A stretch of 64,000 nucleotides of DNA from the NCBI GenBank assembly GCA_937980205.1, contig CALJKW010000022.1, forward strand, positions 434,001-498,000, written 5' to 3'. Position numbers and translations under genes: made by a program. Source of the stretch: an uncultured Myxococcales bacterium (GTDB taxonomy: Bacteria > Myxococcota > Myxococcia > Myxococcales > Myxococcaceae). The notes beneath the pieces were generated by a model that saw only the letters and a program-made list of their open reading frames with translations, was not told the origin of the DNA and made no database searches. This document shows, one piece after another, positions 42,366 to 51,209 of this stretch; the stretch's first letter is position 1, and every line of letters starts with the position of its first letter.

Positions 42366-43144
42366 TATGCCGGCTCCCACTTGCCCGTGCGCGCGTGCGC
42401 GAGCTCCAGGCGCCCCGACCGGACCCGGCAATCGCGGTAGTCGAGATCGCCGCCACCGTACGCCTTCGACAGCTCACGGATGAGGCGGGCGAGCTGCTTG
42501 CGCTCGCTGCTCCTGGCGGGCCACCGCTGCTGCAGGGCCCGCAGGGCTTCGACGCTGTCGTGCACGTCTTCGCCCATCTCGTTGGGGTAGCGGTAAAGCT
42601 CGGCGGCGCGCTCGAGGCCGTCGGCCGGCGGGCCCGCGTCGGCCTCGTCGAGGTCCTCGAGGTCGTAGCTCCACTGCTGCGCAGCGAACTCGAGGAACTG
42701 GGCGACGCTGAAGCCCCCGCCGAGCGAGCGCGGCTTGTAGCCCGCGACCCGCAGCGCCTGCTCGTTCTTGACCTTGTTGACCTCGCGCTCGAGCACGAAG
42801 GCCGCGTTCGAGCCGCCGCCGACGATCTGCCCCTTCTGCATCAGCGGGTCCTTCGTCCAGCCGCGCCAGCCGCGCACCGTCGCCACGTACGCGTCGTATG
42901 GCGCTGCGAGCATCTCGCTGGGGGAGAACAGCCGCGCCCCCGGCTCGGGGTGGAAGTCGGACCAACCACCGGCCTTCTGCATGAGCTCGCGGTAGGCGGG
43001 CGGCAGCGGCCCCAGCTTCTTCTCGAGCGCCTCCAACTCCCCGCTGCTGGCCGGCGGCCCCTGCACCGGGAGCGGCGCCCCGGTGCGGCGCTTCACCTCG
43101 GACGCGAGGCGCTGCACCTCGTCCACGAGCGACTCGATCTTCAT
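42365..43144 (-). CDS. SMI1/KNR4-like domain protein
   Basis: A 259-residue soluble protein. The first half (about residues 30-170) reads like a SMI1/KNR4 domain: LEALEKKLGPLPPAYRELMQKAGG, SPSEML, then FVLEREV and FSVAQFLEFAAQQWSYDL. In bacteria this fold often serves as an immunity protein of polymorphic toxins or as a general binding domain. The C-terminal part is charged and helical. ATG 43144 overlaps the stop of the large lipoprotein gene (ATGA), so the two are co-translated. The last codons lie in the terminal repeat of the adjacent MITE-like element. Confidence 0.7.
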   Translation of the reverse strand: MKIESLVDEVQRLASEVKRRTGAPLPVQGPPASSGELEALEKKLGPLPPAYRELMQKAGGWSDFHPEPGARLFSPSEMLAAPYDAYVATVRGWRGWTKDPLMQKGQIVGGGSNAAFVLEREVNKVKNEQALRVAGYKPRSLGGGFSVAQFLEFAAQQWSYDLEDLDEADAGPPADGLERAAELYRYPNEMGEDVHDSVEALRALQQRWPARSSERKQLARLIRELSKAYGGGDLDYRDCRVRSGRLELAHARTGKWEPA

Positions 43145-46100
43145 GTCTTCGACTCCGGAACCCCGCGCCGAGGTGCCCATTCGCCTCGCCGCCCCGCACG
43201 CCTCCGCAGGGCCGTCAACACGAGCAGCAGCAGCGGCGCTCCCGCGGCGCTGTCGCAGCCGCAGCCGGAGAGCATCACCGACGTGCCGCCTCCGCCTGCG
43301 CCGCCGCCGGCGCCGCCCGTTGCGCTGCCGCCTGCTCCGCCCGTTGCGCTGCCGCCCGCTCCGCCCGTTGCGTTGCCGCCCGCGCCGCCCGCGCCGCCCG
43401 CGCCACCGCCGGTGCCGGACATCTGCTGGCAGCTGCCGGCCAGGCACGTGCCTCCGTCGCAGGCGCTGCCGTCGCCCTTCGGCACGCTGACGCAGGTGCC
43501 GGCGTCGGGCTGGCACAGCCCCGGCTCGCGGCACTCGGCCGCGGCACACACGACCGGGTTCGAGCCCACGCACGCGCCCGCCTGGCACGTGTCCGTCCGT
43601 GTGCAGGCGTTCGAGTCGTCGCAGCCGGCTCCGTCTCCTTTCGCCGGATTCGTGCACAGGCCCGTCGCCGGGTCGCAGAGCCCCGCGACGTGGCAGCCGT
43701 CGAGCGGCTGGCACACCACCGGAGTCCCTGCGCTGCACGTGCCGTTCTGGCACGAGTCGCTGGTGGTGCAGCCGTCGCCGTCGCTGCACGGCGAGCCGTC
43801 GGCCTTCAGCGGGTCCGAGCAGAGGCCGTCGAGCGGGTCGCACACCCCGACGTCGTGGCACGCGTCCAGCGCGACGCACTGCTTCGGATTTCCGCCGGTG
43901 CACGCGCCGGCCTGGCAGGTGTCCGTCATCGTGCACGCATCTCCGTCGTCGCACGTGGTGCCGTTCATCTTCGCCGGGTTCGTGCACAGGCCCGTCGCGG
44001 GAACACAGACGCCGGCGACGTGGCACTGATCCATCGCGACGCACGTGCGCGGCACCCCCGGAGTGCACGCGCCCGCCTGACACGCATCTCCCACCGTGCA
44101 GAGGTCCGCGTCGTTGCACGGAGAGCCCGGCGCCTTCGGCGGATTCGAGCACACGCCCGTCGCCGGCGAGCAGACGCCGACGTCGTGGCACTGGTCGAGC
44201 GCGGTGCACGTCACCGGCGCGCCGCCGGCGCAGAGGCCGGCCTGGCAGGTGTCGGTGGTGGTGCAGGCGTCGCCGTCGCTGCACGTCGTGCCGTTCATCG
44301 CCTGCGCGTCGGCAGGGCAGGTGCCGGACGTGCCGGTGCACAGCTCCGCGACGTCGCAGGTGCCCGCCGCCGCGCGGCACGTCGTCGTCGCCGCGACGAA
44401 CGTGCAGGTCGCGCTGCAGCAGCTCCCGGGCTGGCCGTTCGCGGCGCCCTCGTCGCACTGCTCCGGCGCGTCGACGACGCCGTTGCCGCACGCGCAGCGG
44501 GTGACGGAGACGTCGTCCACGGCCATGCCGGCGAAGTGGTTCGTCGGGTCCGACTCGACGATGAACACGAGCTGCACCGTCCGCCCCACGAAGTCGCTCA
44601 CGTCGGCGGAGTAGATGCCCCAGCCGGCGGCCTCCTGGATGGTGACGGCCGGATTGCCGACCGACTCGGACATCGTGTCGTCGTGGTGCTCCCAGAGCAC
44701 GCGCGCGTTCCCGCCCCCACTCTCGCGGATGACGACGCGGCCGTGATCGAAGCTGTCCGACTCGAGCTGGTACTTCATCGCCCAGCTCACCCGCAGCGGA
44801 GCGCCCGTCGCCGGCAGAACGATCGGCGGCGACACCAGGTCCTGCGCGGTGAGCCCGCCGTACGTGCCCGAGAGGTTCGTCTTCCAGCACGCGCTGCCGC
44901 CGTTGCACGTGGTGATCGGCGCCGCCGAGGGAAGGCCCAGCGCCCAGCTGTCGCCGGTGCCCGAGTGCGTCCAGCCCGCCGCGCCCGACTCGAAGTCGAA
45001 GCTCGCGAGCGGAACCGGCGGCGCGCCCGACGGGCAGACGAACGCCGGACGTTCGCAGAGGGTGAGCGACCAGCTGTTGAGGGTGCCGCTGCCGCCCGCC
45101 TGGTCGTCGCGGATGCGCAGCGTCCAGGTGCCTCCGCCGTTCTGCCCGTCGAACCAGTGCAGCCGGTACCGCGGCGGCGGCTGCACCTGACCGCGTGCCT
45201 GGAAGGAACGCGGCAGCGCGGCCTGCTGGTCGAGCACCACGTTCTCGCTGCCGACGTCGGTGAGGAGCACCACCTCGTTTCCACCCGGCGCGACGAGTGA
45301 GAGGTCGAGGTCCGCCGCGGACGCGTGCGACAGGTCGAGCGCGACGTCGACGTCCATCACCACGGGCGTCCCAGGTACCGTCACGGTCGACGCAGTCGTC
45401 GCGAGATCTCCGATCGTCAACGGCGCGACGCCCGCGTGCGTGGCGCAGGTGGAGCTCGCCGGCGTCGCGGGGTGGACTCCGACGCTGAGGTGGTACGTGC
45501 CGGTGTTGCCGTCGACGCGCAGCAGGTACGTGCCGGACGTGCTCACCGTCGCGAACAACGCGATCGAATCGGGGCCCGAGGCCGCGGCGTCGCCCGCGCT
45601 GAGCAGCACCGTGGCGCCCTGGAGCAGCAACAGCGCCAGGGCGGTGTCCGTGGCGTCGCGCTCGGGGTCCCGATCGACGCTGGCGAACAGCGTGTCACCC
45701 GCGTTGAGCGTGACGGAGTAGAAGTCGAGGTCGCTGGTCGAGCTGGTGGAGCCGGCCACCCATCCCGAAGCCGGCAGTGCTTGAGGCGTCAGCGTCGTGT
45801 CGTTCGGCTCGACCTCGGGAGCCGGCGTCCCGGTTTGGAGGCGAAAGTGCAGATCGTACGGCCGCACCTGCACCGGCCCCGAGACGCGCAGGTAATAGGT
45901 GCCTGCGCCGGGCAGCTGCGTGCCGGCGATGCTCGACGCCGCGGCTCCGAAGGTTCCGTTGTCGTCGTCCGTCTCGAGGATGGTGGTGCCGTCGGTCGAG
46001 ATGACATCGAGGACGGTGTCTTGCGAAGACGACGCCGAGCCCGCCGTCATCGTCGCCGCATACACGCGCGAGCCCGCGGGCGCGGTGAAGCGGTAGTAGT

Positions 46101-46308
46101 CGGTCTCGGTGCCCGGCTTCACGTAGGCCCGAACCACGGCGTCGTTCCCGGTGAGCACGGTCGCCGTCGCGGTCGCGCCGTTGGGCTCTCGCTCGGTGAT
46201 GAGGCCCTGGCTGCCGAGCGCGGAGCGGAGCACCTCGGCGAGCGAGCGCGACCCCGAGCTACCGCATCCAGCTGCGAGCAACGCCGCGGCGACGAGAGGC
46301 AGGCGCAT
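43141..46308 (-). CDS. Large cysteine-rich surface lipoprotein with MYXO-CTERM-like sorting signal
   Basis: A 1055-residue exported protein. It has a lipoprotein signal (VAAALLAAGC). Two PPC-like beta domains (about residues 38-155 and 165-280; EPNGATATAT, DTDYYRF-like segments) are followed by a proprotein convertase P-domain-like region (about 285-415) and a beta-sandwich (about 430-600, ending DDVSVTRC). Then come CGNGVVDAPEQCDEG and five 55-residue cysteine-rich repeats (CDDGDACTMTDTCQAGAC type). A Gly/Ala/Ser/Thr linker (965-1010) leads to SGCGCDSAAGAPLLLL and an arginine cluster, the MYXO-CTERM pattern: Cys, hydrophobic helix, basic end. It is probably displayed on the cell surface. No protease catalytic domain is visible. 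Confidence 0.85.
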   Translation of the reverse strand: MRLPLVAAALLAAGCGSSGSRSLAEVLRSALGSQGLITEREPNGATATATVLTGNDAVVRAYVKPGTETDYYRFTAPAGSRVYAATMTAGSASSSQDTVLDVISTDGTTILETDDDNGTFGAAASSIAGTQLPGAGTYYLRVSGPVQVRPYDLHFRLQTGTPAPEVEPNDTTLTPQALPASGWVAGSTSSTSDLDFYSVTLNAGDTLFASVDRDPERDATDTALALLLLQGATVLLSAGDAAASGPDSIALFATVSTSGTYLLRVDGNTGTYHLSVGVHPATPASSTCATHAGVAPLTIGDLATTASTVTVPGTPVVMDVDVALDLSHASAADLDLSLVAPGGNEVVLLTDVGSENVVLDQQAALPRSFQARGQVQPPPRYRLHWFDGQNGGGTWTLRIRDDQAGGSGTLNSWSLTLCERPAFVCPSGAPPVPLASFDFESGAAGWTHSGTGDSWALGLPSAAPITTCNGGSACWKTNLSGTYGGLTAQDLVSPPIVLPATGAPLRVSWAMKYQLESDSFDHGRVVIRESGGGNARVLWEHHDDTMSESVGNPAVTIQEAAGWGIYSADVSDFVGRTVQLVFIVESDPTNHFAGMAVDDVSVTRCACGNGVVDAPEQCDEGAANGQPGSCCSATCTFVAATTTCRAAAGTCDVAELCTGTSGTCPADAQAMNGTTCSDGDACTTTDTCQAGLCAGGAPVTCTALDQCHDVGVCSPATGVCSNPPKAPGSPCNDADLCTVGDACQAGACTPGVPRTCVAMDQCHVAGVCVPATGLCTNPAKMNGTTCDDGDACTMTDTCQAGACTGGNPKQCVALDACHDVGVCDPLDGLCSDPLKADGSPCSDGDGCTTSDSCQNGTCSAGTPVVCQPLDGCHVAGLCDPATGLCTNPAKGDGAGCDDSNACTRTDTCQAGACVGSNPVVCAAAECREPGLCQPDAGTCVSVPKGDGSACDGGTCLAGSCQQMSGTGGGAGGAGGAGGNATGGAGGSATGGAGGSATGGAGGGAGGGGTSVMLSGCGCDSAAGAPLLLLVLTALRRRAGRRGEWAPRRGVPESKT
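43315..43386 (-). repeat. Three 24-bp tandem repeats coding a Gly/Ala/Ser/Thr linker
   Basis: Copies at 43315-43338, 43339-43362 and 43363-43386 encode an eight-residue unit of the GGSATGGA type near the C-terminus of the large lipoprotein. It probably spans the cell wall or outer surface before the sorting signal and may vary in copy number between strains. Confidence 0.8.
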
Positions 46309-46360
46309 GGATCCGCCATTATGCGCGGGATGCCGGCCGGGCGGGGGCGACCCCTACGGC

Positions 46361-46424
46361 GGGAAAGTTTTTCACCCGCGCATCCCCTAAAAGTTTGGGG
46401 GATACGCGGGCGAAAAACTTTCCC
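46361..46424. repeat. Long 27-bp inverted repeat in a divergent promoter gap
   Basis: Left arm 46361-46387 (starts GGGAAAGTTTTTC) and right arm 46398-46424 pair at 25 of 27 positions around a ten-base loop. The gap lies between the start of the large lipoprotein (46308, minus) and that of the AbiEi-like gene (46502, plus), so it cannot be a simple terminator for either. The AT-rich GTTTTT core is unlike the surrounding base composition. Confidence 0.85.
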
Positions 46425-46501
46425 CGTGAGCCCCCCCAAGCCCTGCGCGCCGGGTTCGACGTCAGACGTGGGATCTACGCTGCGGTCCTGGGAGGGGACG
46501 G

Positions 46502-47335
46502 GTGGACGTCGAAGCGTACGAAGAGGACATCCAGCTCGATTTCGGAGTGCGGCGGGGGGCGCAGGCCCCTGGGGACTTCATCGCGCAGAACCCGTGCCTT
46601 CGGATCGAGGAGTTCATGGCGGGGCGCGAGCGAGAAGTTGCGCGCAAGTCGCTCGAGTACCACGTGAGGCAGGGCCATCTCGTCGTGGTCCGACGGGGAA
46701 CGTACCTCTGGAAGTCCATGGCGCTCAGGCCCGATCCGTTCATCCTCGCGAGCCGAGTCGCGAGAGGGGCGGTGATCTCGCACGCGAGCGCACTCTGGTG
46801 GCATGAGCTGCTGCCGCAGCAGGAAACGATGGTCGTGACGACTCGGACACCGATCCCGCCGCTCTCGTTCGCCGGGACGACGTACCGCACCGTGCCACCA
46901 CCACCAGCGCTTCGTGATGCGGACATCCTCTTCACCGGCGGCGTTCGGCGAGAAGAGCGCCTCGGCGTGAGCATCGACGTCTGCACGCCGGAGCGAGCTT
47001 TCGTCGACTGCCTGCACCGACTGGACGTCTCTCCGGATCTCGAGGCGCTCTGGCAGGCGTTCAACGTCAACTTCGATCCACCCGACGGCGCCGAGATGGT
47101 CCGCTACGCGGTGAAGCTCGGCAACCGGGTGACGTGCGCGAGGGTGGGGCTGTTCATCCAGTATCGGCGTCGGATGTTCACGAGAGAGCCTCAGCTCCAT
47201 CTGCTGCGCGAGCGAATGCCCGCGGCACCGGCCTTGGCGGATCCCCGGTATCCCCGCTACCTCTGCCAGTACCTGCCCGAATGGCGGCTGCTGCTGCCTT
47301 CGGGCTTCCACCGGGTCCTCTTCCCGAACGGCTGA
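46502..47335 (+). CDS. AbiEi-like (type IV antitoxin/winged-helix) protein without a paired toxin
   Basis: A 277-residue protein starting at GTG 46502 after GGGAGGGG. The N-terminal winged-helix part (about residues 30-75; LRIEEFMAG, SLEYHVRQGHLVVVRRGTYLW) and the following VISHASALWWHELLPQ and VCTPERAFVDCLHR are typical of the AbiEi antitoxin superfamily. In type IV systems AbiEi represses its operon and counteracts the AbiEii nucleotidyltransferase. No AbiEii gene follows: the next gene is convergent and ends six bases away. It may be a solitary regulator or a relic of a defence module. Confidence 0.7.
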   Translation: MDVEAYEEDIQLDFGVRRGAQAPGDFIAQNPCLRIEEFMAGREREVARKSLEYHVRQGHLVVVRRGTYLWKSMALRPDPFILASRVARGAVISHASALWWHELLPQQETMVVTTRTPIPPLSFAGTTYRTVPPPPALRDADILFTGGVRREERLGVSIDVCTPERAFVDCLHRLDVSPDLEALWQAFNVNFDPPDGAEMVRYAVKLGNRVTCARVGLFIQYRRRMFTREPQLHLLRERMPAAPALADPRYPRYLCQYLPEWRLLLPSGFHRVLFPNG

Positions 47336-47341
47336 GCGGGC

Positions 47342-50300
47342 TCAGCGATTGATCACGAACGCGCAGACCGAGTCGAGCTGAACACCGACGCCCTCGAGCG
47401 CCTCGAGCAGCGCCTCGGCGTGCTGCTTCTCCACGTCGACGAGCTTCTTCACCTGGGCATCCGGCACGCCCTGGTGCGCGAGCGCGAGCTTGAGCCGCTG
47501 CATGCGCGTATCGCGCTCCGCCTCGATGGCCTTCTTCGCCTTCGCGTTCCGCTTCTTCAGCTCGTCCCTCGCGGCAGTGGTCGCGGCGGCGACGGCCGGC
47601 TCGACGAACTGCTGCAGGTTGGCGAACGCGGCCCGGATCTCGTCGCCCTTGAGCGACCGGCCGTCGTTCTCCTTCAGCGTCTGCAGCACCGACGGCTCGA
47701 CCTTCGGCTTCCCGTCCGTTCCGGAGACGACCGCGACGTGAATCAGCAGCCGATCCAGGAACCGGGACAGCTGCCGCGACGGCACGCGGGCGCCCGGCGA
47801 GGTGTCTTGCGGCTCCGGCATCGTCACGTGGAACAGCACCTCGAGGCCCCGGTGCTTCTGCGGCCCGCGCACCTCGAGGAACCGCGCGCCATTGCGCCCG
47901 AACGGGCCGTCGCGCAGGAACCCGAACAACCCCTCGACGATGGGGTGGCCGGTCGCGAAGTACTCGATCTCCTCGTGATCGACCGCGGTGTCCCGCCAGA
48001 AGGTGCCGAGCACCGTGCGCTCTTTCTGAATGTCGAGCCCCGGCAGCGCCTCGACGTTCAGCGCGTGCCCGAAGTGGAACGCGCACTGAAACGCCTCGAC
48101 CTGCTGATCGGTGTCGACGCCGAGGCCGACCTTGAGCGCGAGCTCGGTGACGGTCTCCTCGAGGCGCTCGTCGAGATCTCTCGCCACGCCCCACAGGCCG
48201 TCTTCGAGCGACTCGTCTTCCTCGCCCTCGTGATCGATGCGCTCGTGCGCGCGCTTCACCAGCGCGGCGACCGCCTCTTCGTCGAAGCTGCGGCGGTCGA
48301 GCAGCGGGTCGTAGGCGCGCCGGACCTGATCGCGCGCCGAGGTCACCTTCGCCTTGAGCTCTTCGACGTAGGCGGTGCGATCTTTCGGCTTCGAGAGCGC
48401 GAGCTCGGTGAGCTTGCCTTCGACCTCTTCGAGCACGGCGTCGAGACCGCCCACCGTCTCTCCGAAGACGCCGACGGCGTCGGCGAGCACCGACAGCACG
48501 TCGGCCGACAGCGAGCCCTTCACCTCGAACACGTGAATGTCGACCGGCTTCGTCTGGCCGATGCGGTCGAGGCGGCCGATGCGCTGCTCGGCGACGGCGG
48601 GGCTCCACGGCAGGTCGTAGTTCACCAGGTGGTGGCTGAACTGGAAGTTGCGGCCTTCGCCGCCGACCTCGGTGCAGATGAGCACCTTCGGCCCCTCGGG
48701 GTCGCGGAACCGCGCGACCTGCCGGTCGCGCTCCACCAGCGGCAGATCGCCGTGGTACGCGAGCGCCTCGACGCCGCCGTCGCGCAGGCGCGCCTGCAGC
48801 GACTCGAGCGTCTCGCGAGACTCGGTGAACACGAGGACCTTCGCGTCTTTCTCCTTCGCCCAGATGCTCTCGAGCAGGTTGGAGAACGTCACCATCTTCG
48901 CGTCGCGCTCCGGAATCGGAGGCAGCCGCAGGTTCTCGAGCGCCTGCGTGCTCTTCACCGCCGACCACAGCGCCGCCGTCGACGACTCGAAGCGCCGCAG
49001 CACGCCCGCGAGCGGAGCCCCTTTGAGCGTGCTCTTCGCCAGCGCGTCGAGCACCTGATCGCGGATCTTCTGCTCTTCCTTCGACAGCTTCACCTCGTGC
49101 CGGTGCAGCACGCGCTTGTTGAAGCCGCCGACGACCGCGCGCCGGTTGCGGATCAGCCGCTCGGAGAGCGAGTACGTCTCGGCGAGGTGATCGAGCAGCG
49201 CCTTCGGGTCGTCGCCCAGCCGCAGGTTCGGGTCGCTCGGGAACTGCTGCGCGAGCTTCTTCACCGCCTTCTCGGCGTCCTTGCCTTCGATCAGCGCGCG
49301 CACCGCGCCCGACAGCTCTTCCTGCCGCGCCAGCCGCTCTTCGAACCCCTTCACCGTCGGAGCCGTCTGCGGGTCGACCAGCTTGAGCAGCGCCTGGTAC
49401 TCCGCCGGGTCGAGCTGCATCGGAGTCGCGGTGAGCAACAACAGCCCCCAGCAGTTCTTCGAGATGCCCTCGGCCGCCGCGTACGACTTCTCGCCCTTGA
49501 GGTGATGCGCCTCGTCGAACACGACGAGGTCCCAGAACGCGCCCTCGGCCGACGCCTCTTCCCGGTACTTCGGGTTGCGCTGCAGCATCTCGAGGCTGGT
49601 GACGACGTAGTCGAACCGCGTCCACGGAGAGACGCCCGGCATCTCCTCGAGCGACTTCTCGTACCGCTCCGTGTCCATCAGCGTGAAGAGCTGGTTGAAC
49701 TTGTGGAAGAGCTCGACGAGCCACTGCACCGTGAGGTGCGACGGCGCGACCACGAGCACGCGGCGCGCGAGGCCGGCGAGCCGCAGCGCCGAGAAGATCA
49801 TGCCCGCTTCGATCGTCTTGCCGAGGCCGACCTCGTCGGCGAGCACGAAGCGCGGGCGCGGGCTCGTGAGCACGCGCTGCACCACGCCGACCTGGTGCGG
49901 CTTCACCATCACCCGCGAGGCGAGCAGCGCGCCGAGCGCGTCGTTGCGCCGCTCGTCGTCGAGCGCGAGCGCCGAGCGGCGCAGCAGGAAGCCCTTCGAG
50001 TCGCCGACGCGGCCCTCCTTGAGCATCGTCAGCATGTCCGGCCGCGGCGCCTGCGCGCGGATCTCGGACTCGGGCAGCTCGCTCTCGGTGCCGTCGTCCA
50101 TCTTCAGCACATAGCGGCGCAGCCCGCGGCCGCCCTCGACCTCTTCGACCACCTTGCCGGTGGCTCCCTTGTGCGTGCGAATGGCCTGGCCTCGATCCAG
50201 CGCCGTCGGTACGAGCGCGCCGCCCTTCGTGGAAACGAGAATCGGGCCGCCTTCGCGTGCAGGGAAGATGACCTGAGCCTTCATGCCCTCGTCTTCGAGC

Positions 50301-50374
50301 GTCGCGAGGTGACCGATGCCCCACTCCGGCTGGGGGAGGTAGCGGACCTTCTGTCCCAGGACGAGCTTGCTCAT
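47342..50374 (-). CDS. SNF2-family ATPase related to RapA
   Basis: A 1010-residue protein. An N-terminal Tudor-like part (residues 1-110; GQKVRYLPQPEWGIGHLATL) is followed by a SNF2 helicase core. Walker A is DEVGLGKTIEAG (about 174-185), motif II is FDEAHHL, motif III is LLTATP, motifs V-VI are QFSHHLVNYDLPWSPAVAEQRIGRLDRIGQT (in pieces). A long helical C-terminus follows. This is the RapA-like order, in which the protein recycles RNA polymerase from post-termination complexes; the C-terminal region differs from E. coli RapA. ATG 50374 (MSKLVLGQKV) is used; an upstream ATG adds five residues. It is convergent with the AbiEi-like gene. Confidence 0.85.
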   Translation of the reverse strand: MSKLVLGQKVRYLPQPEWGIGHLATLEDEGMKAQVIFPAREGGPILVSTKGGALVPTALDRGQAIRTHKGATGKVVEEVEGGRGLRRYVLKMDDGTESELPESEIRAQAPRPDMLTMLKEGRVGDSKGFLLRRSALALDDERRNDALGALLASRVMVKPHQVGVVQRVLTSPRPRFVLADEVGLGKTIEAGMIFSALRLAGLARRVLVVAPSHLTVQWLVELFHKFNQLFTLMDTERYEKSLEEMPGVSPWTRFDYVVTSLEMLQRNPKYREEASAEGAFWDLVVFDEAHHLKGEKSYAAAEGISKNCWGLLLLTATPMQLDPAEYQALLKLVDPQTAPTVKGFEERLARQEELSGAVRALIEGKDAEKAVKKLAQQFPSDPNLRLGDDPKALLDHLAETYSLSERLIRNRRAVVGGFNKRVLHRHEVKLSKEEQKIRDQVLDALAKSTLKGAPLAGVLRRFESSTAALWSAVKSTQALENLRLPPIPERDAKMVTFSNLLESIWAKEKDAKVLVFTESRETLESLQARLRDGGVEALAYHGDLPLVERDRQVARFRDPEGPKVLICTEVGGEGRNFQFSHHLVNYDLPWSPAVAEQRIGRLDRIGQTKPVDIHVFEVKGSLSADVLSVLADAVGVFGETVGGLDAVLEEVEGKLTELALSKPKDRTAYVEELKAKVTSARDQVRRAYDPLLDRRSFDEEAVAALVKRAHERIDHEGEEDESLEDGLWGVARDLDERLEETVTELALKVGLGVDTDQQVEAFQCAFHFGHALNVEALPGLDIQKERTVLGTFWRDTAVDHEEIEYFATGHPIVEGLFGFLRDGPFGRNGARFLEVRGPQKHRGLEVLFHVTMPEPQDTSPGARVPSRQLSRFLDRLLIHVAVVSGTDGKPKVEPSVLQTLKENDGRSLKGDEIRAAFANLQQFVEPAVAAATTAARDELKKRNAKAKKAIEAERDTRMQRLKLALAHQGVPDAQVKKLVDVEKQHAEALLEALEGVGVQLDSVCAFVINR

Positions 50375-50522
50375 GGTGCGCACTGCCACCTAGCGCGCAG
50401 GACGGCAGATCGCCACTGTGCTTTCGCGGATGTAACGGGCCCTCGGCCGCCCCGAAACAGCTTGTTGGGGTCCGATGCTTGATCCACAGTCCGCCGAACC
50501 CAGGAAGCGAGGGAGGAACTCC

Positions 50523-51128
50523 ATGGCGAAGAAGAAGGCCGTAAAGAAGGCAGCTCCGAAGAAGAAGGCAGCGAAGAAGGCCGCTTCGAAGCAGGCCGGG
50601 CCGAAGAAGGTCAGCCCGGTGCCGACCGACGTCGCGCAGCTCACCCCGTACTTCTCCGTGCCCGACGCGAAGAAGGCGATCGAGTTCTACCAGCAGGTCT
50701 TCGGCGCCAAGGTCAAAGGCCAGCCGATGCTCGGCCCCGACGGCAAGATCGCGCACGCCGCGCTGCAGATCGGCAACGCGCAGCTCTTCCTCGCGGATCA
50801 GATGAACCCCGGCCCGACGACCGGCCGCAGCTCGGGCGTCATGCTCTACGTGAAGGACACCCACGCCGTCTTCCAGAAGGCCATCTCCCTCGGCGCGAAG
50901 CAGCTCATGCCGGTGATGGACATGTTCTGGGGCGACCGCTGGGGCATGTTCGAAGATCCGTTCGGCAACGTCTGGCAGATCGCCACGCACCTCGAGGACG
51001 TGAAGCCCGCCGACCTGCAGAAGCGCGCGATGGAGGCCATGAGCCAGATGCCTCCGCCCGCCGACGCCGGCACGCCGCCGCCGCCGCCCGCCGACATCAC
51101 CAGCACCGAGAACATCGCGCGCGCCTGA
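50523..51128 (+). CDS. VOC (glyoxalase/PhnB-like) protein with histone H1-like N-terminal tail
   Basis: A 201-residue protein. Residues 1-30 are a Lys/Ala/Pro tail (KKKAVKKAAPKKKAAKKAA) like histone H1 or the bacterial KAAK-repeat DNA-binding proteins. Residues 38-160 are a PhnB-like vicinal oxygen chelate domain with TPYFSVPDAKKAIEFYQQVFGA, AHAALQIGNAQLFLAD and DRWGMFEDPFGNVWQIATH. A Pro-rich acidic tail ends the protein. The function of the enzymatic part is unknown. ATG 50523 follows GGGAGGAA. A strong intrinsic terminator lies 24 bases after the stop. Confidence 0.82.
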   Translation: MAKKKAVKKAAPKKKAAKKAASKQAGPKKVSPVPTDVAQLTPYFSVPDAKKAIEFYQQVFGAKVKGQPMLGPDGKIAHAALQIGNAQLFLADQMNPGPTTGRSSGVMLYVKDTHAVFQKAISLGAKQLMPVMDMFWGDRWGMFEDPFGNVWQIATHLEDVKPADLQKRAMEAMSQMPPPADAGTPPPPPADITSTENIARA

Positions 51129-51151
51129 GCGGCGAACGCGACGGACAGAAG

Positions 51152-51186
51152 AAAGGCCGGGTCGCTGATCAGCGCCCGGCCTTTTT
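51152..51186 (+). terminator. Rho-independent terminator after the VOC gene
   Basis: AAAGGCCGGG (51152-51161) pairs with CCCGGCCTTT, and the loop itself contains the self-complementary CGCTGATCAGCG, so the stem is nearly continuous. It is followed by TTTTT. The A-run on the other side lets it also work for the convergent ACP gene, whose stop is at 51210. Confidence 0.9.
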
Positions 51187-51209
51187 CACGTGCAGAAGGT
51201 GAAGCGCTC

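Noticed and set aside
38734..42477. Long minus-strand frame across the efflux pump, rich in Arg/Asp/His
   Set aside because: Same shadow effect over a well-supported RND gene. Its first part also translates the tandem repeat antisense, without gene-like features.
43315..43386. 24-bp repeats in the lipoprotein as a separate non-coding repeat
   Set aside because: They are in frame and code for the Gly/Ala/Ser/Thr linker, so they are part of the protein and are listed only as an internal repeat.
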